Assembly: GCF_000189635.1 (NCBI RefSeq) | Contig: NW_002476554.1 | Span: 364,705-428,704, forward strand | Length of the DNA stretch: 64,000 nt | Direction: 5' to 3' | Origin: Tetrahymena thermophila SB210 | Taxonomy: Eukaryota > Ciliophora > Oligohymenophorea > Hymenostomatida > Tetrahymenidae | In this document: positions 24,629-37,200 of the stretch, one piece after another | Layout: the number at the start of each line of letters is the position of its first letter | Position numbering within the stretch: the stretch's first letter is position 1 | Made by a program: the position numbers and the translations under genes | Notes under the pieces: generated by a model | Told to the model about the DNA's origin: nothing | Databases searched by the model: none | What the model saw: the letters and a program-made list of their open reading frames with translations, nothing else

Positions 24629-26781
24629 TTATGACCTTTGTCAAATAAAATGTGATTTCTTGTTCTTAAATATAATTAATAAAAATCAATATTTATATGA
24701 AGTTTCTTCTACTAGCTTATTTTTTCTTTTAATTTTTTACTTTGAAACTTTATCAATAATTAATATGACTTAAGACAAAAAAAGTCTATTCACAGCCTCT
24801 ATTTTTTTATATGTTTAAGCAATAGATTACTATTTTGTTTATATATAACCTTTAAATTTATGAAGTTGCCTTACTAATTGCCTGTTTCTTTTTTGGAAAT
24901 TATCAAGATCACAGAGGCAAGAAATAAAAGATGGAATTTGTATTTATCTGATTGGAATTAATAGCTTTTGTTTAATTTATTTTGAATTGATATTTTTATA
25001 AAATATTTGAGTATAGAAAGGATTTTAATACAAGTGTGTTTAAGTCTATATAAAATATAAGTGTGCTAATAGATTTATATATATTAAACTATCAGCCAAT
25101 CTAAAATATTACTATTTTAATATTTTTACCTATAATATTCACTTATTGTAATATTTACATTGTAGCAAGTATATAATTAAAATTTTTTTATTAGTTTGCA
25201 TTTGTATTTAAAAGAGCACAAGCATGCCATTAATTTTTTCTCAATTCCTTACTGAATTTCTTTTAAACTTTCTATTTTACTAGTTTAAGAAGCTATTTTT
25301 TCACATACATAAGTAGTAATTTACTTTAACTTACAAAGATATAATAAAAGAATATAATTTAAATATATATTTTTGATATAAAATTCTACTTTTAAAAAAA
25401 TTAATTTTATTTGCTAAAAATACATAAGTAACAAGCAAGATTTGTAACATTTTCACATTTAACAAGAATATAAGTTATTTTTTAAAAGAGTTTTTTTAAT
25501 TTATCATCAAAAAAGGCCATAAAGATTTTTCATTGTTAATCATAGATTTTAATAATCCTTAAAGCCAAATATTTTCTTAAATGTTCAATTACAGCTAAAT
25601 AAAGTAAAGTTTTAATATATCCTGCATTCAAAAATTTAAATTTATCAAAATTTAAGTGTTTCTCCTAAAAATGAATACAATTTATAAAGTATAAATTATA
25701 AAAATAAGATCGCTAAATTTGATTAAAATAATTGGCTGAAAACATGTTAAATTACTAGAGAAAGATACGTCTGAAAATTATTATTATTTTTTTGGCTTGA
25801 ACGAGCTTAAGTAAATTAAATTATTGAGCTTAAAAATTTCAAAATTTAATTTTAGTACAGTAAAAAGTGCTGAATGCTCAGGATAAAGTAAATTTGTATT
25901 TTAATAGTATAATTTTCAACAATAGACAAATAAAAAACCAACTAATAAATTAATCAATCAAACAAGCAATTCTTTTTTGTATTATATAAAATTATTATCA
26001 GTGATTTTGAGGCTATTATGATTAAACAAACTGATAGAAAACAAAAGGACAAACAATACTGATTCTTAAGTAGGTATAGACAAAAAGTTATAATTAAAAA
26101 TATGATTTATTTATTTATATAAAAATGTAGTATATGTTATTATTAAATAGTATGTATAAGGAATAGATAGTAAGGTAATAATTTATTGAAGTAACTTTCA
26201 TAAGATTCTTTATAAAAATACCGATTCACTCTTATTTAATTAGATAGAAAATTCAACCAATTGATAGAGTTAGCAGTTCATAAGATTATATTGTTTTTTA
26301 TATTTCCATATCTTTTTTTATTTATTATATTTACTAATATTTTCAAAATAAGTAAGGACATTAATTAGCATTCATCGTTCTTAAGCATAAATTTAAAATT
26401 TCAGAAAAGCTCTTAATTTTTTTCGTATTGCTTCTTTTGTTTTCTTTTATTGATAGAAAGATAGTGAGAAATAAAGAAAGAAATATAGATAGATAATAGA
26501 TAGTCTTTCTTTGGTTTCTTATTTTAATTTGTTTGTTTGTTATTTTGTTTAATTGTATGATATTTCTTGAATTGATGTAGTCCAACCAAGATCAATAAAT
26601 AGCAACTAATTAATTAATTTAATAGCCATAATTATACTCATATTAGGCAGCGTAATTTAATTTACCAATACATAATTTAATTTTGATTCGATAGCTTACT
26701 AAGTATAATATATTTGATGTTTATATTGAAATATCTTTTTTTAGTTTTATACTAATTATAAAATTTCTTTTGATTAATAAA
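24629..26781. other. AT-rich intergenic region
   Basis: Spacer between two minus-strand genes, with TAGA and TTTG simple repeats near 26460-26540. A 74-codon open run at 26585-26361 on the minus strand is Lys/Ile-rich with no ATG start and lies just beyond a stop codon; I take it as 3' UTR. No gene called. Confidence 0.55.
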
Positions 26782-27593
26782 TCAATGGGTTTCTTGAAGT
26801 GAGGTATCATCGCTCAAACCTTACCTCGAAGAAATCATAACAGAGGAAGATAAATTTAAGGGGTTGAGAGGATATTGATTGTTCGTCATTATTATTTATG
26901 TTATGGGCTGGGATATAGGAGATTTGAAATTTTTATCTGAGTTTGACTAATAGCTTTACTGTACACCTTCATCTGTTTCTATTTTAATTACTTCTGATTT
27001 TTAATTAGCGTTGTTGCTGAATTTAGAAATTGCATTCTAATCGTCTTCTTCCTTTTTTTGTTTCTTCTTCAAGTTGCTGTGTGAAGAATCTTGAGATACT
27101 ATTTATTGAAATGTAATTTAGTCATGTTCTAAATAAAGACTTATCTTTGAAAATGTTATTCATATCAAATTACCTACCAGATAAATCCATCAAGGATAAA
27201 TAATTAGGCTAAAATCAAGATAGGTAGGTAAATTTATTGATTAAAATATAGAATGAAAACTTGGGGGACCTTTTGAAAGGTTTTTTTAAAGAAAGAAAAA
27301 TTTTATGTGCTTACTTTATGATGAGTTCTATTCTTCATAATTAAGAAGAGATTAGGCTATTTGATGGGTTTCTTTGAGCCATATTTAAAGCCAGGGGAGT
27401 CTTTTAAAGCTCTTCATTTTCTATATTTTAATATGCAAATGCTATTAATATGGCGGCTTAGTTGAAGAAATAAAGTTGTTACATCAAGTTTATTTTTATC
27501 CATAAGGTCAAGGATGTAGTTTACAAATTTCTTGACTTTTTTTTCGTTTTCCTTGGCTGATATTTCTTCGAACTTATCTAGTATAATTTACAT
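26782..27593 (-). CDS. Small orphan protein; gene model depends on a 111-nt intron that removes an in-frame TGA
   Basis: Best model: exons 27593-27483, 27371-27315, 27208-27178 and 27128-26782, with consistent phases and TGA at 26784-26782, 181 residues. The start is helical and charged (MQIILDKFEEISAKENEKKV), then KPIKQPNLFLIMKNRTHHK, then a low-complexity half (SSHSNLKKKQKKEEDDQN) ending SSRQGLSDDTSLQETH. Reading 27593-27315 as one exon keeps the frame and all downstream phases but puts a TGA at codon 60 (27416-27414). The intervening sequence also reads like protein. I favour an intron (GT at 27482, AG at 27372, length divisible by three) but a true stop or a recoded TGA cannot be excluded. 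No family recognised. Confidence 0.5.
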
Positions 27594-27791
27594 TTTTATT
27601 AAAAAAGATTCTTCTAATTTTGAAAAGTTAGATTTTAATCAGGAATCTAAATTTGATTTAGATCAAAATAAGTTGAAAGCAAAAAATAAAAAATAAAGCA
27701 AAGCAAATGTAAGGCCGCAGCTTCTTTTTTTTTATGAAAAAATGATTTTCTTTTCTGAAAATAATATTTTTTTGGTTGTATAATTTTTATT

Positions 27792-27846
27792 GTAACCCAA
27801 ATTGAGAAGGATATTTAGTATGAAAGTAAAAAACAGTTTGGGTTAC
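27792..27846. other. Inverted repeat, perfect 10-bp arms
   Basis: GTAACCCAAA at 27792-27801 pairs perfectly with TTTGGGTTAC at 27837-27846 across a 35-base loop. It sits about 200 bases upstream of the minus-strand ATG at 27593, so it could be a 5' UTR or promoter hairpin, or part of a small RNA. A match of this length with four consecutive GC pairs is uncommon in such AT-rich DNA. Confidence 0.6.
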
Positions 27847-28308
27847 TTAAAGAAGGGAGGCGGATATTGAGAGAAAAGAAAATATGATGGATTGAATAAT
27901 TTATGTTTTATTGGTAAAGGTTAAGATCTAGTTATTACATGTTATTAAAATTTATGATTTCTGTATTTAATTCTTTTATAATGAATTTGTGGTAAACAAA
28001 TATTGCAATAGGGTAAGTAAGTACCTAAATATTAGTGGTATCCTTGAGAGAACGAAGGGCTCTTAAATATTTTCTTTAGGAATTATGAGTTCATAGTCTT
28101 TAATGAGGATTTCTTCCTATTAGAAATAAGCAATAAATATAATTAATACATTTTTAATAGGGGATTTTTTGCATAATTCACTGAAATAACTGATATGGTT
28201 TGCTCTAAAATTAGCAATATTTTAAAATTACTATTTGACATGTATTTGCTATATTTTGGAATGAAGTAAAAAATTTTAAATTCCTTATAATTAAAGATAT
28301 TAATTTAT

Positions 28309-28412
28309 TGATTGATTGATTGATTGATAGATTATGGGACGGGTGGCTCGCTCGCTTTTTTTTTTCAAATCAAATCAAATCAAATTAATTTAAAACAAGC
28401 AAGCAAGCACGA
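28309..28412. repeat. Cluster of three different microsatellites
   Basis: (ATTG)n at about 28309-28331, (CAAAT)n at about 28367-28386 and (CAAG)n at about 28398-28410 are separated only by a short GC-rich patch (GGGACGGGTGGCTCGCTCGC) and a T-run. The rest of 27847-29198 shows no firm gene, though it may contain the last exon or 3' UTR of the Gln-rich gene. Confidence 0.75.
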
Positions 28413-29198
28413 GTAATTAAACTAAGTTATGCGATTGATTGCATTCAGAAATAATTAAAATCTGTAAAGTCTATTTGCCATGAATTAATTCAGTACAGAG
28501 TACTTTATGATAAATACTAAACGCATTTCTTAATTTATTATTAAAATATTCAGTCTTTGCTTCACTGAGTGGAATCAGCATATTTTAATTGATTTTCCTC
28601 TTTTTTATATTAATTATCCCCTCATTTGTAGAAAATGGAAAAAAAAAATAAATAATCTTTGGTTTTTCCTCTTGTAAAATTTGGAGAAAAAGTAACAAAA
28701 AGAATCGTAATGGTCAGTAAACTCTGAAGCAGGTGAAGGCATTAGCTTTCAGTAGTAATGAAGTTTAAAAATCTCTAATTTTGCTAATTAAAATTATAAA
28801 TGTTTCTTTTGGTGAATTAGGCTGATTCTTATTTCACATTTAATAAATATATATATATAAATAATGCGGCTTTCTTTCTTTGTATTTGACTAAAGTCGAA
28901 GAAAATCGGTAAAAATAAAAACAAAATGAATGTTTAGTATTGTATGTATTTATCTTTTTCTCTATCTTGAATAATTTATAAATGCATATCTCGATGTAAT
29001 AAGTACTTTATTATTTAAGCTATCAATCTCTTTCTTGGGGAAAATGAGCAGGCTGAAATAATATTTTTCATGTAATACAAGAATGCAATGCAATCTTAAT
29101 GATAAAACTTTGCTATTCTAAAAATGAGCTGGTGCATTTTTAATTGTAAATTTTTATGTATAAGCAAGCAAATGTATGTAAAATAGATAATTAATTAC

Positions 29199-31003
29199 TT
29201 GAATGGCATGAATTAATCATCAGTGGAAAAATCAGTTGGGTCAAAATACTTGTCAAAGAAAGCCTTGTCCATTTCGCGCTACTGAGAAAGGTCGAATTGC
29301 TTCATGTCAGACTTCAAGAACTTGAAACATTTTCTGAGAATAAATTTAATCATTTCTTCCTTTGTTTTTTTGGAATATTAGTATTTATTCACAATTTAGT
29401 CATAAATTTAAGACTCTTTTTCATTCAAATACTTAATATCCTTTTTTCTTTCAAAAATTTTGTCAGTACTTAGAACTGTCATATTATCTATCAAAAAGTG
29501 CATCAATTCCGTAAGCTCTTCAGCTACCTTTTGTCGTTTCAGCAATTTTTCTTGGATACTTGGGTTCATACTAAGCTGCTCGTTTAATGATAACTGTGGG
29601 TTGGGAGATTCTTGAAGCAAATTGAACTAATTTTGATCCTTCTATTGCTATTTAACCTAAATTTGGTTAACATTACTGATGTTGTTTATGGAAGATTTTT
29701 AGTTAGCGGGGGAAATTTCTAGCTAGTTCAAATTGGTATTCACGCTAATTTGAGACTACGAACTGGCCTGAGAAGAAGAGCTCTAATTAAATGGATTGAA
29801 ATTGGGGATATTCTAGCCAAAAGAGGGCAAGAAAGGCTCTATTTAAATATTGGCTTATTATTATTATTATAAATTCGCTTACTAAATGTAATATTTGTGG
29901 TATGCAATTTGCTAATCAATCACTTATTACATGTATAATAGAGTAGGAAGATTTTCTTTTAATTACTATACAACTCTATTTGGAGTAACAATTCCGCTTG
30001 TATTGCAATTTTTATTAAAATTTTTACTCATAATATTGCTATTGCTATTTTCGTTTATTTAGCCCATTAAAATTTACTACTACTTTTCTTCATCCGGCAT
30101 AAGTTGACTTAGTGATTTTATTTAGTTTTATGCACAATTATATTGTTATTATTATTGAAGTTGTTGCTAATGCTCGTTTGTATACATTGGAGTTTAGCTG
30201 TAGCTCTTCTGCAACTGAATTGATGGTATTTCATTTTGGGAAATGGTTGAGCCAGTAAAATTGTTTTATGATCTGAAGAGATTCTGCTAATGCTATTATT
30301 GTAGCTACTATAGTTCACTCTAGCTTACCAAAGAGCTATTATTGTTAATTTAATCAATAGAAGACATTTAAGGAATTTAGGGTAAAGGTAAATTCAAATT
30401 TAAATTGAATGGAATTTGGCCAAGACTCTATACTGACTAAAACATGAAGGGGAATTATTGACTAGAGAGAATAGGACTACTAACATTGTTCGAGGTCTAG
30501 AGGAGACTCTATTGACTGGTTGGAATTCCAAGATTAGTTCCGATATTCATCAGATACTTCTTTTATTAGGTAAAAAAAATAAGCTTTAGTTTTTATTTTA
30601 GTTTTAATAAATTAACTAATGAAAAATTAGGGAATATTGATTGATATGAGACAAAAATTTATTTGAATTTGGGAAAAGAACAAAGAAACAAACAAACAAA
30701 CATATCGAAAAATTAAATAAATATAATTCCATTTAAAGTTAGTAGTTATACCTTTTTTTAAAATTATTAAATTTTTGAGACTTGTAAATCTATATTTTTC
30801 CTTTAATTAGGGTCTGTTTGCAGTGATAGCTTATATATGTATAGAAGAGGTGTTTTCTATGATTGGTAAAGGTGAAGGTGAGCGTTTAGGGGTTCGCAAA
30901 TGGGTATTTTCAGATCTATCTTTTCTTTAAAAAAAGTTCGAGTTAGCAGTAGATCTTGTTTTGCCTTCCTTATTAGAAATTTGAGAGTAGTAATTACTAC
31001 AGG
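29199..31003 (-). CDS. Gln/Asn-rich protein with a conserved-looking helical C-terminal block (both ends approximate)
   Basis: The main exon runs from about 30559 (first in-frame ATG at 30550, MNIGTNLGIPTSQQSLLQ) to a probable donor at 29198. It encodes roughly 450 residues rich in Gln, Asn and Ser, including poly-Gln runs. The last ~130 residues change character to a charged helical block (KVAEELTELMHFLIDNM, KKTKEEMIKFILRKCFKFLK, EMDKAFFDKYFDPTDFSTDD), which looks like the folded, functional part. An upstream exon at about 31003-30752 is coding-like (Ser/Thr/Asn-rich, RTPKRSPSPLP) but its junction phase was not reconciled. Downstream, an exon ending in TGA near 28720 is possible. Such Q-rich proteins with a helical end are often nuclear regulators, but I recognise no family. 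Confidence 0.6.
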
Positions 31004-34000
31004 TTTATTTATAAGTTTTTATTTACTCTTAATAATATGATTTATATTAAAAATTTTCCCTCAATAATTATTATAAATAATTGCATTTGATCAGTCTTTA
31101 AGATATTTTTTTTTTATTATTTTCTTCGATGCACGCAATTCCAATTACAGTAAAAAAGTAAATTAGTCAAACCACAAACAAAAAAAAAACAAACAAACAC
31201 AAAAAAAAACTAAAAAACAAACAAGAAATAAACTAACAAAAAAAATAAATTAAACAAACAAACAAACAAAGCAGATAATTTAATTAAACAAACAAATTAC
31301 AAAGAAAGAAAGAATCAAACAAACAAACAATAGCAAACAAGTTAATACATAAAAAATCAAATAAAAAAAGAGAGGCCAAGTAAAGTTACTTATTCCTAAA
31401 TATACACAAGCATAAATTTTAATTATTTTCTTTTATTTTTCATATTTCTTAATCTATTTATATTAACTTGATTTTTAAATTCATAATTTATTTAGGTGTT
31501 TCTTTCTTAATGAAATCTGTGCAAAAAAAGCATTCTTTTCTTGATAAATACCCTTTCCCCATTTCAAAATTAATATCTCTCTATTTATCTATCCCACCGC
31601 ATCATCTTGTTTATTTATCTATTTACTTAAATATTAATTTGTATTGTATGTAATCTTTCATTCACTTTTTTGAATATTATTGTTCATTCTTTCCTCAATC
31701 TATTTATCTATCTCCAAAGCGCTAATTTATATCACATGTTTTTTTCTAAATTATTTTTAAATAATTCCAGAATTAAAAATAGATAGAGTACCATATACAA
31801 TATGAATTTATACTTAGACACATATCTTAATCGAAATATACACTTTTATGAATACCATTCGAATTCAAAAATTAGTCATGTTCTCACCCAAATTAGCTCT
31901 TTCCTGCAATCCATTCTTTACTTAGAAATAAAAAACACTTTAAATCCGCAAATTCAAGAAATGAACCATTTATTATAAAATAATAAATCAGATTCATTTA
32001 AATAAGTTTTAAATGTGCTTTAAATTTAGTAATCTAGATGTTAAGCAAATTGCTCTATCATATAATTTACATAATTGAGATAGTCAAATATTGATTCGAG
32101 TAATTCTATTCAAATATTTCTAAAAATTTACTTCATCAAAATATTTATTTTGTATTTTTTCAAAATTTCTATTTTTTGAAAACAAATAAACACCAATCAT
32201 TCAACCATAATAAGAATTTTTCTACATCTAATCTATTATTTTACTTTTAAAATTATGAAAAACTAGTACGAATTAGGAATGTGTAAATTCATAATTAAAC
32301 CCAATAAAAAGCAAAAAATCAAACAATTAAGTAAATAAATAAATCAATGAATGAATGAGTGTTTGAAATATATAAATGTTTATCTATTTTAGTTAATTTT
32401 ATTTACAAATCTCAATCAACTGCATTACAAATATTAAATTTTAATACTTTTTATTAATAAAACAAATAAACGCATCCAATTAAGAAAGCTTTACAATAGA
32501 TTTATTGCTAATTTTCTTAGGCTTTCACCCTACCCCTTTCCCTTGTAAAATAAAGCATGTTGTAATTTTTTTCTATATTTGAAATATGTATTTTTTACTG
32601 TTCAATATTTGTAAGATATTTTTAAATTTGGATACATACCTACTATCTATCAATTAACTTTGGCATCAATTTGGATAGAAAAATTTACCAATACTTCTAT
32701 TTAAAGACATTAAACAAATAAATAAAAAATTTCCAAAAGAATTCACCAAATTTAAACAAACCGAACAATTCGTTACTTTCTGAAAAATGTATTCGAGCGA
32801 AATAATTTAATCGCTAATCTATCTGTCTAGAACATATATTTTATATCTTTACTATTTAATTTACACTATGTCTCCTCACTTTTAAGAAAAATTACTTTAA
32901 TTAAACTAACTTTCATACTTTTTAAATTAATTATTTGTTGAGATGATAATTCGCGTAATCGGTAAACTAAATTGATTTTTGGCCTATAATGCAAATCGAA
33001 CCCTATTTATTAATGAAATTAAGTAGAAAAATAAATTTAAAACATTTAATTTTGCGCATTAATGAACTTATGACGCAGTTATGCTTATATTGTTTGTAAC
33101 CTCATTTCAATATGATAAAAAATAAGAGATCAAGAATACATTCTAATGTGTAATTAATAGAATTTTTTTTTTTTTTCAACATATAAAAAATTATATTTAA
33201 TTTGTTTTAACTGATTCGGAAATAAAAATTACTTCAAGGCGTTTAGGATTAATTGATGTATCCAATAGCATTAAAAAATAAGAATAAAAAACATTTTTTA
33301 CAAACACAAAATACAAAATTTAAATATTAAAAGAAAAGATTCTTGGTATTTTAATATCAAATAAGATATTAAACTCAGTAACAAACATTAAAAATAAACA
33401 AAAAACACTGAAGTCTTTATTAATTTATTAAATTTTCTCAGCTAAGTAAAGTCAAGCAAGCAAGAAAAAATCAAGCAGTTTTTAAAATGCATAATGAATG
33501 AATCAATCAAAGGTGTAAGTAAACAAACAAACAATCAATCAAAACAAAACAAAATAGATACTTATCATTAGACAGAATAATTAAGATTTTTAGTAATCTA
33601 AATAAGTAACTAGAACCACCTTAGAACAATTTTTATTGAAAGGACCAATATTTCTTTTATTTGTTTTAGTTTTCTAGTAAAGATAATTAAACAAAAATTT
33701 GTTGAAATATTACTTATTGCAGTCTAATTCTGATATCCTATGACCTCCTCACCAGTTTAATTTCTCCATATACAAATATGAATCTTCTTTCTTTTTTTTA
33801 TCTTTGATTAATGAGCGTTTTAGTTTATCTGTTTGTTTGTTTACTCTTGATATTCTTAAATTCAATTTTTAAAAATGAAATGAAAGAAGATAATGGTCTG
33901 TCTATTTATTCTTCTATTTTAACTTTATCCTTAAAGACTACATGTCTCTCAAATTCAAATTCAAGGATTGATTGATTGATTGATATGATTAAATCAAAAA

Positions 34001-34227
34001 ATAAATTTGATAAATTTTGATGAACTCGTTTATTATCTATTTAACAAAATCTTTTTTTCAGTCTTATTTTGATTTTGAATGAAATACCTTATTTTTTAAT
34101 AAACTTAATTAATTTCAAATGACCTACCTATTATTCTTAGATTTTTAGTTAACAACTAATCAATCAATTAATTAATCAATTAAGTAGCAAGGAAGCAAGC
34201 AAAGTGTAATTTAACAAATAGGCAAAT
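31004..34227. other. AT-rich divergent intergenic region
   Basis: This 3.2-kb spacer separates the divergent Gln-rich gene (minus) and AMP deaminase (plus). It starts with a long CAAA-type simple repeat and otherwise contains AT-rich sequence with scattered TTTA, ATTG and AATC repeats. An open run at 31468-31653 on plus is a hydrophobic, T-rich artefact. No tRNA-like or other RNA gene was recognised. Confidence 0.55.
31168..31350. repeat. (CAAA)n-rich low-complexity block
   Basis: About 180 bases dominated on the plus strand by A and C (AAACAAACAAAC and variants), a strand-asymmetric simple repeat. It marks the start of the spacer upstream of the Gln-rich gene. Confidence 0.8.
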
Positions 34228-37200
34228 ATGAATAATTCCAAAATAAATTTTTTCCCAGACATCTCAAATACAGATAGCGAATAAGAGACTCCTCATTCTC
34301 CTATCATAGGTATAGATTTGTTAAATATAATCTAAGAACAAAAAAGCTTTTGAGAAGTAGAATAAATTTAATTGATCAAATATTATTAACAAATAGGGAG
34401 AAGAACATCTTAGATAAAATTGATTCTTCAAGATTCGACTAACTTAAACAATGGAAACCAGCCAGATTAGCAAGGACCACAAGAAAAGCTAACACTTTAT
34501 GAAGCATTTTCAAAGATAAGAAGAGAAAGCGTAGTTGTTAAGGCATTTTAAAACAGTCCTAAGAATAGCTAAAATAGCTAGGATAGTAATCAAATATAAA
34601 CCTGCAAAGTAACATACAATAATCCAGCAGATATACCTACTATTCCTCTTGCTGATTTGCTAATGCAAAAAAAGCTAGTAGCTAATTTGCATTATAACAC
34701 ATCGAAATTCGAGTGCGCTTTTGATAAAATTAAAATAGAAGAGTGCAACTACATAAAAGATACAGTTTTTTATTAAGAACAAATGACTGCTGCCAAAAAT
34801 GTTTTAGAATCTTTGAAATTAAGAGATTAATACTAATTTATTCGCACACATTCAAGTATTATTGAATTATCTATTTATTTATTTATTTATTACTCTTCAA
34901 AATACATTTTGCATGTTATTTTAATTATTAATTTATTTACACTCTTATTTATACAGTTACAATCTTTTTTATATTATTTAATCTACTTTTCATATATAAA
35001 ATATTACATTTTTACTTAATTGCTTATCACATTAATCATAAATTTTTATTTTTTTTTCACCTTTAAGTTGATGGCTTACAAAATTATGTTGAGATTGACG
35101 AAGATGGCAATCCTTATATAGACTGGAAGAAACATGAAGTCTAACTCTTACCCCCTGCTACAGACGTAAAAAATAGAAATTTACTTTTATTTTATGTTGA
35201 GATTCTAAGATTTATTCCCAAATAAAAAATAGTTCTTTAATCCTAAATATCAGAAAATACCTTAATTGAATATTATAAAAAGTTAGATTTTCTTTAACAA
35301 CTCAAAATTTAAATATTTCTTTTATATACTATAGACCACGTTGATATGCTAAGAGGGTATAATTAAATATGCCAAAGATGGAAAGGTGCCTGTAGAATAC
35401 TAAAAAATACCTTCTATTGTTGATTACGTTGATGACATTTTTTTCATTTTAGAGGTAAAATTGTGACTTTTTAGTAATTGATATAAAAATCTTACTCATA
35501 ATATTTTTTCTCAGTTTTGTAAAATAAATATTGTAAATATCATCATTATTATCATCATCACAATCTAACAAATAAATTTATCTCTATTGATTATTATAAT
35601 ATGTGTTTACAGAAAAATGAAGTTAATTTAATTTTATTGTATAAACTAGATGATAAACAACAAAGTTAATAAAACTATCTGCTAAGAGCGTATTTCCCTA
35701 CTTAAACAGAAGTTTTAGATGCACTAAACGTAATTAAAAATATTTATTATGTTTATAATGACACCTGCTTATTTTTTAAAATTTTATGGATTCTAGTTTT
35801 TCAAAAAATGTAACAAAAATTCAAACAAAATATAAAAAAAAAAAAAATTATTTTAATTATTTTAGCATTATTTTTAATAAATTCAAAGAATTTAGATACA
35901 AATTTCAATTTATAAAATCAACACAAAATTTATTCAATAAAAAATAATAATTAATTAATGAACTCCATTTTTTTTCAAATCAACTTAGGTTAAACAATGC
36001 TAAAGAACTGATAGATCAAAAGAATATTTGGGGTCGTGACTTCTACAATACAGCAAAAGTTGATAACCATATTCACCATTCTGCTGCTATGAACGCTCAA
36101 CAACTTTTGAAATTTATTTTAAACAAAATAGATGTAATTTGATCGATTAAACTTAATATTTAAAATAAATAAGAATTTCTTTGCTTAAATCAAATTTTCA
36201 CCTTCTTTACAATAAAAAATATGGATTTCAATTGATATTATTATAAAATTCCTTTTTTCAACAATAGTTTTTAATTTCATGAGGTATTTAAAAGCTTTGA
36301 ATATGTTTACAAGAATAATGTCTACATTTATAGTGATATTAAATTACACTTGGTTTCATTAAAATATGAAAAATTAAAATTTTTTGATTTATGGCAAGAA
36401 TTTCCTTTTTTACGATAAATTAACAAAATAACATATAATATACAATATGAAAATTTTACTTAATTCTTATTATTATCTATTTAAAAATCAGACTGAAGGT
36501 GATGTAACAGTGATTCTAGATCCCGTTACGAAGGAACCTCTTACACTCAACTAGTTGTTTTAGAAGTTTGAGCTGACTAAACAAAAAATTACTCTAGATA
36601 GTTTAAGTGTCAAGGTAATAAATATATTATCAACAGATAAGAACCTATCTAACTTCTTAATTTAGACTCTTCTTATTTACAAAATTATATAAATAGGCTG
36701 ATAGAACTATTTACATGAGATTTGACAATTTTAATAACAAATACAATCCTCTAGGACAACCAATTTTTAGAGAAGTATTCATGAAGACAGATAACTATTT
36801 AGAAGGTAGATACTTGGCTGAACTTACAAGAGAGGTATTAAATTACGTTCAACGTAAATTCTAATAGTATTTTTACCTATTTTTGATGAATTAATAGATG
36901 ATTTAAAAGCTTGAACATGACAAATACGTTTTCACAGAATGGAGGTTATCTATTTATGGAAAAAACAGATTAGAATGGAAGAAACTAGCCCACTGGGTTT
37001 AATCTAATAAATTACAATCGAGATAAAACAGATGGATGATTTAAATTCCAAGATTATATTCTGTAATAATTAATACTCTTTTTTTATTCCAGTATGAATA
37101 ATTATTTAATATATTTCAATATTACCAATTAAATATAACCACGATTACAAATATTCTTAAAGAAAATTTATTGTGCATTCTTTACAAACAATTAATTTAA

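Noticed and set aside
31468-31653. 61-codon plus-strand ORF
   Set aside because: Low-complexity Tyr/Ser/Leu/Phe sequence from TTTATCTA-type repeats.
32941-33010. GGTTCGATTT (minus strand), resembling a tRNA B box
   Set aside because: No A box, acceptor stem or cloverleaf could be drawn around it.
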